From: Acestrorhynchus altus
Lineage: Eukaryota; Chordata; Actinopteri; Characiformes; Acestrorhynchidae
DNA length: 64,000 nt
Assembly (NCBI GenBank): GCA_034509495.1
Contig: CM067522.1
Coordinates: 12,729,028 to 12,793,027, forward strand
Direction: 5' to 3'
A program made the translations under genes and the position numbers. Of this stretch, positions 34,521 through 48,400 are shown piece after piece. The notes below the pieces were generated by a model. That model did no database searches, was not told the DNA's origin, and worked only from the letters and a program-made list of their open reading frames with translations. Every line of letters begins with the position of its first letter. Positions within the stretch are counted from its first letter, which is position 1.

Positions 34521-36324
34521 CCAGGAGGAAAGCCTTGTACGATATGTTTAGACTGTGTCCCAAATCTGATACGTAGAGATGACTGTGTGCATTGTTATTT
34601 CCAAGTGATCAGATAAGATTTGCATGTCTGGAAATCACTAACGTATTTGCATGGGTTGCTGTGGTAACGAAATACATGTCCTAATTGCATCGCTATGTTG
34701 GTGCCACACTCTCCCTCTACTTGTCAGTATGGATTTAACATAGTCATTGTCACACCACAAGTAGCACAAAAGACACAGAAATCCAAACCAAGTGGCCAGA
34801 GCATCTAGTCTGGAACACATCTGTACTAACCAGACTGTAATTGGATTTCAAACCACCTCCAAATGTGATATGGGTCTGATGATAAAAAAAAATAGATTAT
34901 GAAGTTTTGTGCTGCCCAGAATGCAGAAAATGCAATCCTGCATTCAAACTAGATAACGTGTGTGCAAAACCAGTACTCAAAACAGTTCTGGAGGAAGCTC
35001 TGCCTCTAACGCAGAACAAACCGTTCGTTCAGAGAACCACCAGTTAAGATGACCAGTAGGCAGAGCTTGGACCATTAGGGGATGCACAAGACACCATTGC
35101 ATGAAAACATCATGGTACTCTCTGTGCTGGCTTCCATGTGAAGCTAGCTGACATGTTTTCATGCAGTTTTCTAAGAAACCAACATATGAAAAGAATTTCT
35201 TCAAACCAAATTACATGTCTATCATACGATGAATCCACATATAAAGTTCTAATCTAATATTAAGGTTAATTTAATTGGTTATATTCTGAAACAGTTGCAT
35301 TTGAGTAGTGATTCTGCACACATGTGTCCAGATAGGCCTCCTGGAGAACCTCCTGTGGTTGTATTGTTTAAGAATTTATCACCTGAAGCACCATCTCCAG
35401 TCTGCAAGATTCTGTAGTATCTAAGCTTAGTTCTACATCTGCAACAGACTAGACTGGTTTTAGATCAATAAAGCCAGTTCAAGTATGGGTACCTGCACTA
35501 TTCTCCTTCACCCACTTAACCCTGTGCACCATCTCAAGTGACTGATTTTAGCACTACTGTATATTCCGGTCCCCTGTGTTTGTTGCATGCATGAGGGGGG
35601 TACAGACCATCTGTCTGTGCCTTGCCCCCCAGCGCTGTGGAACGTGAGGGGAATGAGTAGAGCCCTGTGTCAGAGAACAGAGCAGAAGCTGCTATCTATT
35701 ACAGAATTACAACTAATTCCCTAATTTAATGTCATTATTTAATCGAACCCTCTGGTGTACATTTAAAGCCTAATGTAATAAAGGGCAGGTGTGTTTACAA
35801 GTCAAAGACCACAACAAATGCAAATCTATGCTCATTTTTAGAAAATGCTTGGTGAGCACATATTCCAGCAGGGGGTAAACACATGCAGGATGATACAGGA
35901 AGCCCAGCACTGGCCAGTTCAATTCTCCTCATGGCAGCGTTCCAAATCAGAGCAACATTTCCTCCTTCTATAGCAGCATTAGCCTAATCAGAGCCATTAC
36001 TCTAGAAGTATTTTGCACAGGCATGGATGCAGCTGGTGGGACAGAGCATTCAGTCAATAGAGCAAATTCACCACCATAATTAGCACATTCTTTCTGTATT
36101 TTAATTAGATCCAGGTGAAATTTGATGGCCCCCCATGACACCCTGAAAATCTGCTGACAGGCACATTGTTTCTGAACACATCGAGTCTCTTCTCCTGCTG
36201 ATCATAATTGTGCATGTACTGCATATTTCTGAAAGGACAGTGATCCTGAAGTCTTATAATATATTGATTTAAAAGAGTTGGCAGTTTCTCATGTGTGGTT
36301 ATCTTGTTACTACTCATTGGCTAA

Positions 36325-37368
36325 TTTATCAGAAACACCTACCATGTATATCCACTTCATATGTTTACAGTTACCAGCTAAATTCCAAAGTCTAGGCTGA
36401 AGCTGAGCTAGGGTCCTCAGTAGAAGTGTCATTCTATATGAAGTCCAAGAAGCCTTTTGCAGTGTTTCTATGAGCTTTCCTTGCTCCCAACACACCTGAT
36501 TCGACTCATCAGCTTGTTAACAAGCTCTTCAGAGGCACATGGGGTGTGTTAAAGCTAAATTGTGCAGGACAGAGGTGTCTCCAGGACCAGAGTTAGGAAA
36601 CTTTTGCCTATTGTTCAAACAAATAGATCTCTATAACAAGGCTGCATGGTGATGTCGCAAGAAAGGTTGACATCTACCAAATTCAATACCTGAATTCAAG
36701 AATGGTGAAAAGCTAACATTTTTTAATGAACTCTGCTCTGGAGGCTTAGTCTTTTCTCCCCTATTGCATAGCATATCTGCAGACAACTGAGAGTATCGAG
36801 GGCTGGGAAGGATACATTGGTTGCATCCTCCATATCACTCCAAATGTAGGCTGCAGCCTAGGCTTTGGGACGCAGCTACTTAGTGTAGATGATTTCACCC
36901 GAAGCCTATTTCTGCCTCTTCCACCAGTGCAAAAATTCACGACTACATCCAATCAAATGGTGTAGAATTCTCAGTCTGGTTGTAACAGGAATGTTCTACA
37001 TTCTTATAAATGTTCTAAAAGTGTGCGACACTTTTCTGAAGCTCCGCCTACTCCTCATTTTGATTGATTATTCTCATTCTACAGCACGAATTATGAAGAT
37101 CATGAGTCTGTTGCAGAAAAACCTAGGAGTGGCTGAAAGCATCACAGCACTTAAAACTGGTACCTCACTGATGTACTGCAAATGCACCACCACTCAAATC
37201 ATTTCTGGTGTTAGTTTCTGACCAGTTTCTGTGGTGATCCATTCCACCTCAAAACCATCACCACTGCTGGACAGGGTAGAGGGAAGCTTTAAACTTGTTG
37301 ATCTACTGCCTGTTATTCTGCACAGCCAGTAATAGGTACAAGACATACGTATCTAATAAAGCAAATCA
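36325..37368. mobile_element. Non-autonomous DNA repeat with inverted ends and a nested hAT-like piece
   Basis: Left end ttatcagaaacacctaccat; right end tacgtatctaataaagcaaa, whose complement (tttgctttattagatacgta) resembles it. TTTATTAGAAACACC is the known terminus of a common fish repeat. Inside, 36484-36600 resembles the hAT MITE interior (gtgtgttaaagctaaattgtgcaggac). Confidence 0.4.
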
Positions 37369-39754
37369 CATATAAAATTAATCTTTTTAAGCCCCCATAC
37401 ACATTATGAGCCTCATGCTGTATCATTTAGCACCTGTACATTAAAGCCCTGTATCAGCCACTCAAAGCCCTCCATGGTAACCCAAGCTCAAGGCTGAAGG
37501 TCAGCAAAGGAGGAGGCAGAAGGGGATTTGATAAAGGCTTGATCTGGCCCTGAGGTTTATTTCTATGCTCCCTGCCTTATGTAATCTTACACTACATCTG
37601 CTGTCCACTCCCACTCGGCTGGGAAAAGAAGACCTCACACACCCAGCAAAGCTCATAAATCACTCCAGGCCCTGAAGAGAAAGTGCTTGGCTTTCAGTCA
37701 GTGTTTCTGCCTCCAAAAGCAACCCTGTAACATGCAGATGATGGCAGAAACACAGCAATTCATTCAGGATAAATGCCAAAGCTAATGTTCAGACTGGACA
37801 TTTAATTTCATGGAATAATTCAGGAAGGTTTATATACATTTTACAGTTATTCCATGCACACAGTAAATAGACATCAAATCACAAAGCTACACGAGAAAAC
37901 TAGGTCCAAACAACGTAAGATCATAGAAAAGACTATGGTCATCATAAAATGCTGTACTGGGTATATAAGAATTAATTTCTCCTACATTACCTTTATACTT
38001 TAAACTGTAGAGTTTATTTTTAATATGTGCAGCAGAATGTCATGGAATAAAATCAGAATATAGTTTCTTAAAAATCAAATTATGGCTCCACTTGTATTTA
38101 CTAGCATGTACTCTTTGCTAGTATTTGCTCCTGGTAAAAACACAGTAGTCTAAAAATGTCTGAAATACAAATACAGTACATTCCAGTTCAGATATTTGTG
38201 GACTTCACAAACCAGCAGCATTGTTACACCATCTCTACTCTAGAAGCAGTGCACATACCCAATTATTGCTAACAGTAATCCTGATAAGGTATTGCTGACT
38301 GTGCATCTACTGTGGAAAATACATGGTTTGCAAAGACCATGCAAGTATGCTGTAGATAAGGAACATATGTTCTTGCTGATGCTGGTGCACTCAAGTTCAG
38401 AACCGGAAAAACTGGCCCATGTCAAAACAAATCATTGCAGAAGTCCATTAAACGTAAAATTCAGAGTAGAAATCTTGTGGACCCAGGTGAATAAAAACAG
38501 GAGCAATGGTCTGTGGAGGGCAGACAGCATTGTCGAAGCACAGACCACCTACAGAAAGAGACAATGGACAGAGAGGCTGGTTAAAACAAACATTGGACTT
38601 GAGCTGTCAAAGTGTGGTGGCAGGACATCTGCTAAATGTCATGACACAGTATATATGGAATGTGTTGATGGTGGGGTGGGTGATTGGGGGGGGGGGATCA
38701 GGATACCTTAAGATATTTCTATGATACATAGATCATACGGATACAGATCACAATATTTTGATGACTAAAAAAAACCCTGAATCTTTAATTTTACCCATCT
38801 TCATTTGGGCACTACTTAAAACATCAAAGGGCTCATCTCAATGAAGGTCATTTACATTTATCAGTCTTAAAGGGTGAGAAACAAACAGCCAGTTTACCAG
38901 TGGACCCCACATCCCAAACCGCAGGCACATTTGGTCCAATTCTGGGCTACTTTTTCCACTTTGGCTCAAATATAAACCACATTTGAGGCGTGACATTCAT
39001 TGCTAACTGGAAAGAGATCAAATATGAGCCTTTTGATGCTGATTTTACAATCTTCTTGAAAAATTCTAAATGTTTGTCGTGTTGGTAGTTGAAATGTTGT
39101 AGCTTTATACTGGAATTGACAGCTGTGAAGTGACCCTGTTTATGCCAGGTAACTATGTTACTTCATCCATCTTGAATATCACGAATATAACTGAATAAGC
39201 CCGGGCCCCGTTAAATTGCACACCCAAGATCAATACAATCTGATCACTCAAGCCACCAGAAGTGGTCCGAGAAGCGTCTGAGACATTTTTGCAGTGTAAA
39301 CACATCCATCTCCAATATGCATTCAACAACCAAAACCCCAATTTTTCATCAACAAGGACTGCCAAAGCAGTTGTCTTCCACAAAAGCACAATGGCATTTA
39401 AAATTGCAAATTTTGAGATTGAAAATTTTAGCACAGCACAAAAAGAAGCTGTATAAGCAAATGGTTACCATGTAAAAAGCAAATACATTTCAATCTGAAA
39501 GTAGACACATTTGACAAGTGTAAATCCAGTTGAAATCTTATCAGGATACCATGCAGATATTACATTGAGCAGGTTTAAAAATAAGTTAACTTTTAGAATG
39601 GTGTAAACAAATGCAACAAACAACAAGGGGAGAATGTGTGTTGCAGAGTTTGAGTGAGAGTAAAAGATGATGGATATGAACTCTCTCCATCTCTCTGCAC
39701 TGCATCCTTGTGTAGTGCAAATGAACCACTGCAAAAACTCTGAAACAAAAACAT
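37369..39754. other. Spacer downstream of strbp-like, no gene seen
   Basis: Several open frames of 60-140 codons occur (for example plus 38292-38711), but none shows a known motif, splice support or codon bias. There is a run of ten G at 38688-38697. Confidence 0.35.
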
Positions 39755-39760
39755 TTTATT
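39755..39760 (-). terminator. Polyadenylation signal for strbp-like
   Basis: AATAAA on the minus strand (TTTATT on plus), about 520 bases past the stop codon at 40282. It implies a 3' UTR of roughly 0.55 kb that includes a long pyrimidine-rich run on the transcript strand (39870-39960). Confidence 0.5.
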
Positions 39761-40281
39761 CACTTCTCTGAACCGAGTGCAACTTTCCTACCAAAAATAT
39801 AGAGAACAAACAAAACTCTTCAAAGAAATGCCCAAAACATTATCATACACAGTAGTTAAAGACTATCTTTATCGAAAGGGGGAAGGAAAAGGGCAACGAA
39901 AGGGAGGAGGACGAATGAAACAAGGGGGACGTGGAGGGAATGGGGGACAAACTGGAAACATGCATGGCAGAAATCTACCCCCTACAAAAAAAAACAAACA
40001 ACAGAAAAGGATTTGAAAGAATTGTGAGCACAACACAGGGAAACAATGACAAAGACAATGAAAGTGTCTCAAGTGGTTTTAAGAAACTGTCCAAAATTTA
40101 GGCAGGAAATTTTGCATTTGAATAGAGAATATAACAAGTGATTATTTTAGCTTAGCATAAATACGCCAATGCAAACATTCTGTGCTGGACATTTGAAGTG
40201 TTTAACATTTTAGTGTGTAGTTTGTATTGTTACAAGCTACACACTGGGTAAGCAGGTGAAAAAGGATAACTAGCACAATGT

Positions 40282-42450
40282 TTAATGAACACTCAGTGGG
40301 AGGAAAGGCCTACCGTATGGTGGTTGCACAAATGGACCATAACCGTAAGGAGAATAGCCTGCAAGTGAGTTCACAAAATAGACTTCATATTATGAGTGTA
40401 ACAATATCAATCCATGATTAAAAGGTTCCATAGATTGTATTTATATTTTAAAAATAATAATGTATTGTGCCTTTTAAAAGTTCTAAATTTTGTTCATAAA
40501 AGTATATAAATGTATGGTTGGATTATAGCTGCATAATATTTGAAAAAACTGACATTGCAAAAATGCAGTACAATTATAAGGATCTCAATTTTTTTTAACT
40601 TACTACTGACAAATACATCCAGTTTAAGCAAAGACAAAGAAAAAGGGTCAACACTGTATCTTGAGTGATTATGGAGTCATTCTTGCCTAATCAGAGTTTC
40701 TGGGTATTTGCTTGTCCACCCTTTTTGGGGACAGACCACAGATTCTCCATGGGATTGAGATCTGAGGAGTTTCCTGTCATGGACCCAAAATTTCAATGAT
40801 TTGTTCATCAAGTTCATTTTTGCCTTGTGACCTTGTGGAAAAAGCATTGTTCATCTCTAAATTGCTCCTGAATTGTTGATAGAAGTTGCTTTTTTGATAC
40901 CAGTCCTTATTCATGTTTTTGAGTGAACCCACACTCCTGGGTGAGAAGCAACCCCACACGTGAATGTTCTCAAGATGCTTCACTGTTGTCATGACACAGG
41001 ACTGATGGTAGAGCTCACCTTTTCTTCTCCAGACAATTTTTCCAGATGTGCCAAGAGTCTGATGAGTGAGTTCATCAGAGAAAACAACTTTATCCCAATT
41101 CTCTGCAGTCCAATCCCTATACTTCCTGCAGAATATCAGTCCATCTTTGATGTTTTTCTTGGAGAGTAGAGGCTTCTGTGCTGCCCTTCATGACACCAAG
41201 CCATCCTTCCAAAGCCTTCATCTCACTGTGCATTCAGATGCACTCACACCTGCCCTCTACCATTCCTGAACAAGCTCTGCACTGCTGGTGACCCAATCTC
41301 ATAGCAGCATCCTCTTGGTCCTGATGAACCACTCTCCTTGAAGTTCTTGATGGTTGGAAAAATGGTTGATTGGGGTGCTAACTTACAAGCAGCAATGTGT
41401 GAAACCCCTTTGATGCAATGCAATGATGATGCACATGTACCTTGGAGGTAACCATGGTTAACAGAACACTTAAAAGCACAACAACCCCTTTAAAGTAACC
41501 AATCTGTTCTTCTAACCATCATGAGAGAGTGATATCAGCTGTCTTGTCCTCATTAACCTTTTCTCCTAACTTAAGATCATCACTGAAATGTTAGCAGGCC
41601 ATTTTGTAGTCACACCTACATACACATGCCTACATCGGTTAACCTCCATTCCAGGCTCAAAATCACTGACAGACTGAAGCAGGTTTTGCTCAAGAATATC
41701 CATGTATTTAACCATCCATCTTCCCCTTGATTTGCAGTCTAAGTTTCCCCAGTCCCTTCTGCTGAAAAACATCCCCACAGCATGATGCTGCCGCCACCAT
41801 TTCACTTGACCAACTTAGTGTATTTTGTGTAGATGCATCACATTCAATTCAGATTCAAATATTTAAATACAGTTTGTAATGTAACAACATAAGTAAAAAG
41901 CCAAGGAGGGTGAATACATTCGCAAGTCATTGTGTGTGTATATGTGTAAAATGAGAACATCACAAATGTTTCTTTTGAATCATGCAAGTTGTGTCACGTC
42001 ATCTATGATTTAATTTGCATTATGTAACACTGCACATTTTGCAATGTGACTGTTCCACATGTTTGCATTGCGATGACTATGGCAGTTCAATAAGCCTATT
42101 TACAACCATTACATTGAGGCTTGAAATGAAACTAATTCTTTATCCTTTTACAGAGAGCCCTCCTGGAAAAAAATGATAAGCTCTGCTGTTTATAAGAGCA
42201 AACGTAACAATGTCCTGTTTCCACATTGTAAGACATTATACAGCTCTATTTTGAAAGTTCCTTTTCATAGTAATTCTTTATCTTTTATCTTAATCTTTTT
42301 CTAGCTAAAAGGCCTTAATAAATATTTCAGTTCAGGTGGTTTACCTGGGGTGAAGTATGCAGGGGCTGGGGGGAGAACAGGAAGCATTGGCCTGGGCATT
42401 GTGACACGCCTTTTCTCTCGATGAAAGCCATTTACACTGGCTGGATTTGC
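40282..42450 (-). CDS. strbp-like: strbp-like C-terminal exons
   Basis: Exon 42450-42345 (106 bp) encodes ANPASVNGFHREKRRVTMPR and then PMLPVLPPAPAYFTP. Exon 40358-40282 encodes GYSPYGYGPFVQPPYGRPF, then LPLSVH and TAA. The Tyr/Gly/Pro-rich end resembles the STRBP tail. A possible donor inside the last exon (TACG|gtaggc, about 40310) could give another C-terminus; no matching downstream exon was found. Confidence 0.75.
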
Positions 42451-45400
42451 CTATGAGAGTAAGCAGACCAAGATCCAACATTATACTCTTTAAAAACTCT
42501 TAAGTCTAAAGACATTCAAACAATGGAATTGCTGAATTCCTTCAATGGAATTGCTGAAAGAACCATTTGATGCACCTTTTGAAGTTCTGAAGAACAATGT
42601 TTAGTCATGTATGAGCGTAATGTATCTTTAAAATATCTAAAGATCACTTCATTGGTGAATTGATCACTTGATTTTAGACAAAATAAATACTCAAATCAGA
42701 TTTACACTTTTCCTTACCCCAAATGTAGTCAGTAATCAGCTGAAACACTTTTGGTGTTTGAAGTTTGATTCTTTTGTTTTGCACGGGACCTACGCTGCTG
42801 ACATGCCTAAAGAGTAATGGACATTTGCACCTCACCAGTTAGCTCTGTGCAGGCTGCCTCAAACCAAAACAAGCTGTAAAGAAGAATGCTGAAGGTTGAC
42901 AGAAAATATCTACTAAATCACAAAGTATTGAAGCCTGTGGAATGCCCTGTGTGTAACTAAACACACTGCTGACTCATCACACTCAGTTCACCTTTCATTT
43001 GCTATTCAGATTTATTGCATTTAATTCAGACTGTTCATCTCAGACTTGAGATGTGGTTTGTAAACCTATATGTAGAAAACAGACTAACTTCAGCATATCA
43101 AAACCAAAGAAGCATAACCAAACAGGCCTTGGCTGATATTGTTTGGGCTATTTCATTTGAAACCCTTTGAAACCCTTGCGCATGTTCAAGGTACCTTTGT
43201 GTAGGATCTCTTCCTCTTGTTACTGTTTGTACTATGTGTGGAGAAGAGTCTTTCTATCGCTGCCAGGGCTGCATTTGCCTTTGCCATCTTTTTATTTGGC
43301 CCACATCCTCTGAACCTCTGTCCATCCACTTGCACCTTACACATAGGAGATAAAACAACTTGCATGGTTAGCACCTCAGAAAATGCAGGCCCTCACATAA
43401 TGAAATCATTTGAACATGAAGAACAATCACCTAGGAAACATCAGAGATGTTCTAATAGCATGTAGCGCCCCCTTGTGCCAGCATAATGGCTCAGAACCAT
43501 AAAAACACTGACTTCAGAAAAGAGAATTTTGTGCTACAGTAGGTCTTCTGTGAGACTGGACCAGATGCAAGTGCCCCACGTGCATCAGGGAGCCTTGGGC
43601 ACCCATGAGCCTGTGTAATTTTTAATTTAGTTTTGTCAGTGGAGGAAGCTCAATGCCACTTAGAATACTAATACAGAAATCATGAATATCTGGAAATCCA
43701 ATATGGAAGTATGGAATATGGAAATCCATATTTTGAAAGAGATAAAAGACCTTTTGGCCCTGTGGACACAGTGGACCAACAGCAAATGGACATGGTATCC
43801 TAAACCACTGGTCTTCTGAAACACACTGGACTTCAGACACCTTGGAATCTTTTCCTCCCAACTCTAGGAGCTTGAGCTGAGAAATGCACAATTTACTTTC
43901 ATCCATTTTTTCTCCTTATCCCAGGAAAGATGCTTTTGACTCTGGTTCAGAAGGGGCTTGATATTATTGATATTATGCTGCAAATGCAGCTTCTTTCCTG
44001 GAGTCGTCTGTGCAGGGTGGCTCTTGATTCATTGACACCAGCCTGTGTCCACTCCTTGTGTAGCTCTCCCAATTTATTGACAATTCTCTCAAGGCCATCC
44101 CTGTTGCTTGTGCAGCTTTTCCCACCACATTTTCCCCTTCCAGACAAACACATTAAATTACTAATCGTACATTGATATTGTGATATGGACTTCATGACTT
44201 TTGTAAATATATAAAGCTTAAAATCCAGATGTAACACTTAGTTCTAGAAATGGGCTTTAGAACTTTTGTTTTGAAGTGCTTGAATTGTTAGAAAGACCTG
44301 CTGTTTTGTCAAGAAACACCAAATACACCAACATTTGTAAATAATCTCATGTTCACACATTCACAGCCTGTCCTGTGATGCATCCAGTATGTTCAGTATA
44401 TATTACTAAGGGACTTTGCAAGTTAAAGTGAAGAACAAAGTGCTGTACTTTCCACATCGTTCAAAGGATGTGTGATACATCACACCATGTTTTATTATGG
44501 TGTGGGGTAGAGCTAGGAGATATGGACAAAAAAATCATATCCTGGTATATTTTAGCTGAATGGCTACAATTTATGAAGTGAAAGTACAATGTGAAAAATT
44601 AGGACATGCCATGAAATCCTTCCTTGAAATCCGAAACACACCAAGTCTTTTACCCCTCCACAGTGTGTATCTGAGAGCGTGAACGGGGGGTGGAGAGGCG
44701 CAGAATAGGGGAGAAACTGGGAGCAGAACAAAAGGTTTCCACAAGATTGAAAAACTGCAAATTCAATATAAACAAGATTGCCTCAGTACATAACCTGCTC
44801 GGTTTATATCCCGATATAGATATAAATATCAGTATATAGCTCAGCACTAGTTTGATAGAATGAGAAACTCTATTCAGTCTACACTTTAACTTAAGCTGGC
44901 ATGCTTAGAATCTTTCTATGAATATATCCAATTTACACAACACCGAGGGACACGCAAATGAAGCAGGTTATTAGTGCGCCCACCTCAATGATGAAACGCT
45001 GTTGTTGGCTTTCTCCATTCTCTGTGATCAAGTCATATGAAAGCCCTCTCCTCTTTTCATTTAACTCCATAACAGGGTTTTTCCCTCTGGCTGTGAGAAC
45101 AGGACCTTGACTTTTACCCTGAAACCAGAACAAACCACAGAGCATACATAACACACCGACACCCTTGTCAAAATATCTGGACATTGTTGACAGAGGATAT
45201 CTAATAAGTCGCAAAGTATAATGTGTCCTGTGGTTTTATATTTCTAACAGATTACACACTATTGATGCATAAGAATTGTTCTAGATCACCTTTCAGTTCG
45301 TTATTCAGATATATTGCATTTTCTCTACAGACTGCACATCTTGGAAAAAAACAATTATTTAGACTGTTGACCCAAAACGCTAATGAGCCTTCAATGAATG

Positions 45401-48400
45401 CAAGCTAGGATAGTTCCAAACCCAGCCATTTACCTTGGCTGAGGAAGAACTCCTTGTGCTTTTAGTGCTGGAGCTTGTAGACAGAGTCTTTGCTTTATTT
45501 TCAGCATCAGGTTTGTCCTTGGCAGAGCCTACAGCAGTACCTTCAAAACATCACAGGACTATTAGGTAGGTCTCATCTTAACAGTTGAATCCATCTTCTT
45601 TGTAAGTTCTTAAGGTTCATCAAAAGGTAGAACAGGGTAAATTAACACGCATACTGTTCATCTTCTTGCTTCTAGGTTCCTCTTTCATTTCAGCCTCACA
45701 GAGTTTTTTCTGAGACATCCCTACAGAATGCCAAACACAATTTCAAAACCTTCTGCAGATAAAATAATAAATGAATCCCATAAACCACAACACAGAACCA
45801 ACCTTCTGCTAATGCTAGTTCCATTGCAGGATTAGCTAAAGGAAGAGGGTCCATCTGGAGAAACTTGTGGATCTGGCCAAAAGCTAGAAGCCGTAATGAA
45901 TGCTAAGAAGGAGGACAATGAGATAAAGTTATTTGGCCATGATCTTTTTCAAATAATATTACCATTCACATAATCTATTTATCAGATTGAGGAGTTCTAC
46001 CTGAGCAGTGTAGGTCAGAAGCTCAGCTTGATCAACTGTCATAGCGGATAAGGTGTCTACCTGCTCTTTTTCACATGGATCACGGAGTCCAGGCCCACCT
46101 GGCCAAAGAGAAGAAACCAAAGTAACTACATTTTTATTCTTAAATTCTTATTAGTCACAGGTACTGTGCTGGTGATGTGATGAGGACTAGAACATAGTCT
46201 GACTGCACTTACTTGGCAGCAGAATGCCGGTGGCGATGCAACCCAAGACCCTTCGAAGAGCCTCACCAGGCCCCAGTGGTCTATAACTTGTGGCAACAGC
46301 TTTCTCACAGATGAGCTCTAATGCCTGAGGGGAGACAATACAAAATCAATGCAAAGCAGTAGTGATGTGAAGACAAATATGGTACCTGTAAGACAGTACA
46401 TGTTGTACATATTGGAGTTGTCCAGTCACTAAGCAGAATAGCAGAGAACAGGATAGCTTATTAGATTCTATATTTATCCCATACAGGTTTAATTAACAGT
46501 CCATTTGAGTAATTGCTCATTCCATGTCATTGTGAACTGTGGTTTGATACCACTCTTCAAAAATGTTGGAGCCTTGCAGCAACGATAAGTGGATTACAGA
46601 GATTCTACTTTAGGTTTTTAATATGAAAATGCACTCCAGAGACATTTGCTCTGATCGGTCAAAAAAACCTTTAATAAGAGGAATTTCAGCAATGCTTGAC
46701 CATCATATTTTGGAATTCATTTTATATCATTTTGACAACGATTCAAATGCATGTGAAGCAGGTGCAGACCTTTCTTAAACATAGCAGTAGATATTGTAGA
46801 TACTAAAGCTTAATGTACTGGCCAACACCTTCCATATTTTACTTTAAATACTAGTAAGCTTTACTTGAAGCATGGAAAATCACACCCAATACACTCTACC
46901 TCCTCTCAATAAGCAGCACACAGCACAAGTGTGAGCCACACTACAAGGACAAAAGTATTGGGATACTACCTCATTATTCATTATTACACCAGCCCTAATT
47001 CTAAGGTTTCATGACATTTTAACACATGGTTTAACAGTTGCGCTAAAGGCTCAAAATTATTTATAATTTTTTTATGACTAAAAGAAGGGCTGCACAATTT
47101 CAGTGTCACCATTATGATGTGGGCATGTATAATAGTTACAATGGATAAAATAAATATTTGATACACTGCCGATTTCAAGTTTTCCCACCTACAAAGAATG
47201 AAGAGTTCTGTCATTTTATTGGAGGTACACTTCAACTGTGAGAGACAGAAACTAAAATAAAAATCCAGAATATAATAGTATCCTTTTTAAATAATTAATT
47301 TGCATTTTATTGAAATAAGTGAAATAAGTATTTGATCACCTACCAAACAGCAAGAATTCTGGCTCTCACAGACCTGTTAGTTTTTCTTAATATATTTCTT
47401 AATATTGTGGACCACTGATTTCTGGTTCTCTGGTTGAAATTCCTGTTTTTTGTAATACTGATGGAACTACTATAATACTTTTTTTCCTATATTGTAAATC
47501 CCTAGTTAAAAAGTTATAATAATAAGTAATTTTTAAACAAATAATAAAGCTCTAATTATACTCTACATAGTTTAGCTCAGAAATTCTCAAATGCAACTTA
47601 AATAGAATAAGAGCCTGCCACGCCAACACTTATCAAAATAAATCTCAGAAAATACAGGCTGTAGAATGTATAATTTATTTATTAAAGGCTGAGCACCTGA
47701 TCCTGCTTGATGGTTAGTTTCTAATTGCTGACAATGATTTCCTTAAAACAAGATAAATAAGCAGCCCTTAAAAAGACTGCGGGGGATTAATGAGACCATC
47801 CAAAATACACTTATCATCAAAAAATAGTTGCACAAATAATTACACCTAGAAGGAAATGCCAGGTTGCAATGCTATACACGGAAGGAAGATAAAGGTTACG
47901 AGAAACAATAAGTGATCAATTTAGACAGGTATGGGCAATATTTACTGAGCTACACATAAAGTAGTCTCTCTCAGCATGAGTTGTTGAGATTTCTAATGGT
48001 GTCCAACAATAATCCATCCCATGCACCTTCAATATTCTCACTCAGCAGTGGGGTTGGAATGTTGAAAGCACATCCAACAGCACCTCACATACTTTCAATC
48101 AGGGAAAGGTCTTGCAATTTTACAGGCCATGGCATAGTATCTGTGTCTTCAAGATGAGCTCTTAAGAAGGCAAAAGTATAGGAATGGGTTTTGTCCTTCT
48201 GGAATAGCACAGTGGAGTGTGTGTTCAGAAGAGGTAGGGCAACTGTTTGCAGGACATAATTAATGTATATGTGGGCTGTCAAAGTGCCTGTAATGAAGAA
48301 CAAAGGTGATCTGGCATTGCTGGGAATTGCACCCCACACTATGAAAGCAGGCCATCTGGACATGTGACAGCCACAGTGCTTCCACATACAAATTCATTGA

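Larger units (their letters stand above)
31426..36320. other. Intergenic spacer, no gene seen
   Basis: No exon with splice sites and a recognisable product was found on either strand. Recognisable pieces are a single hAT-like terminus following TCTAGAC at 32483 (caggggttctcaacctttt), a fish dispersed repeat at 33235-33450 (gcccttgctcaagggcact type), a SINE-like phrase at 33690-33880, and a CTGGT/CCAGC-rich degenerate repeat at 34150-34520. Confidence 0.4.

Noticed and set aside
38292..38711. 139-codon plus-strand open frame, the longest unspliced one in the window
   Set aside because: No known motif, ordinary AT-rich intergenic composition and overlapping frames of similar length; length alone is not enough.
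39777..40016. Plus-strand open frame rich in Gly, Arg and Lys, resembling an RGG box
   Set aside because: It lies opposite the strbp-like 3' UTR, has no splice or family support and comes from a simple purine-rich tract.
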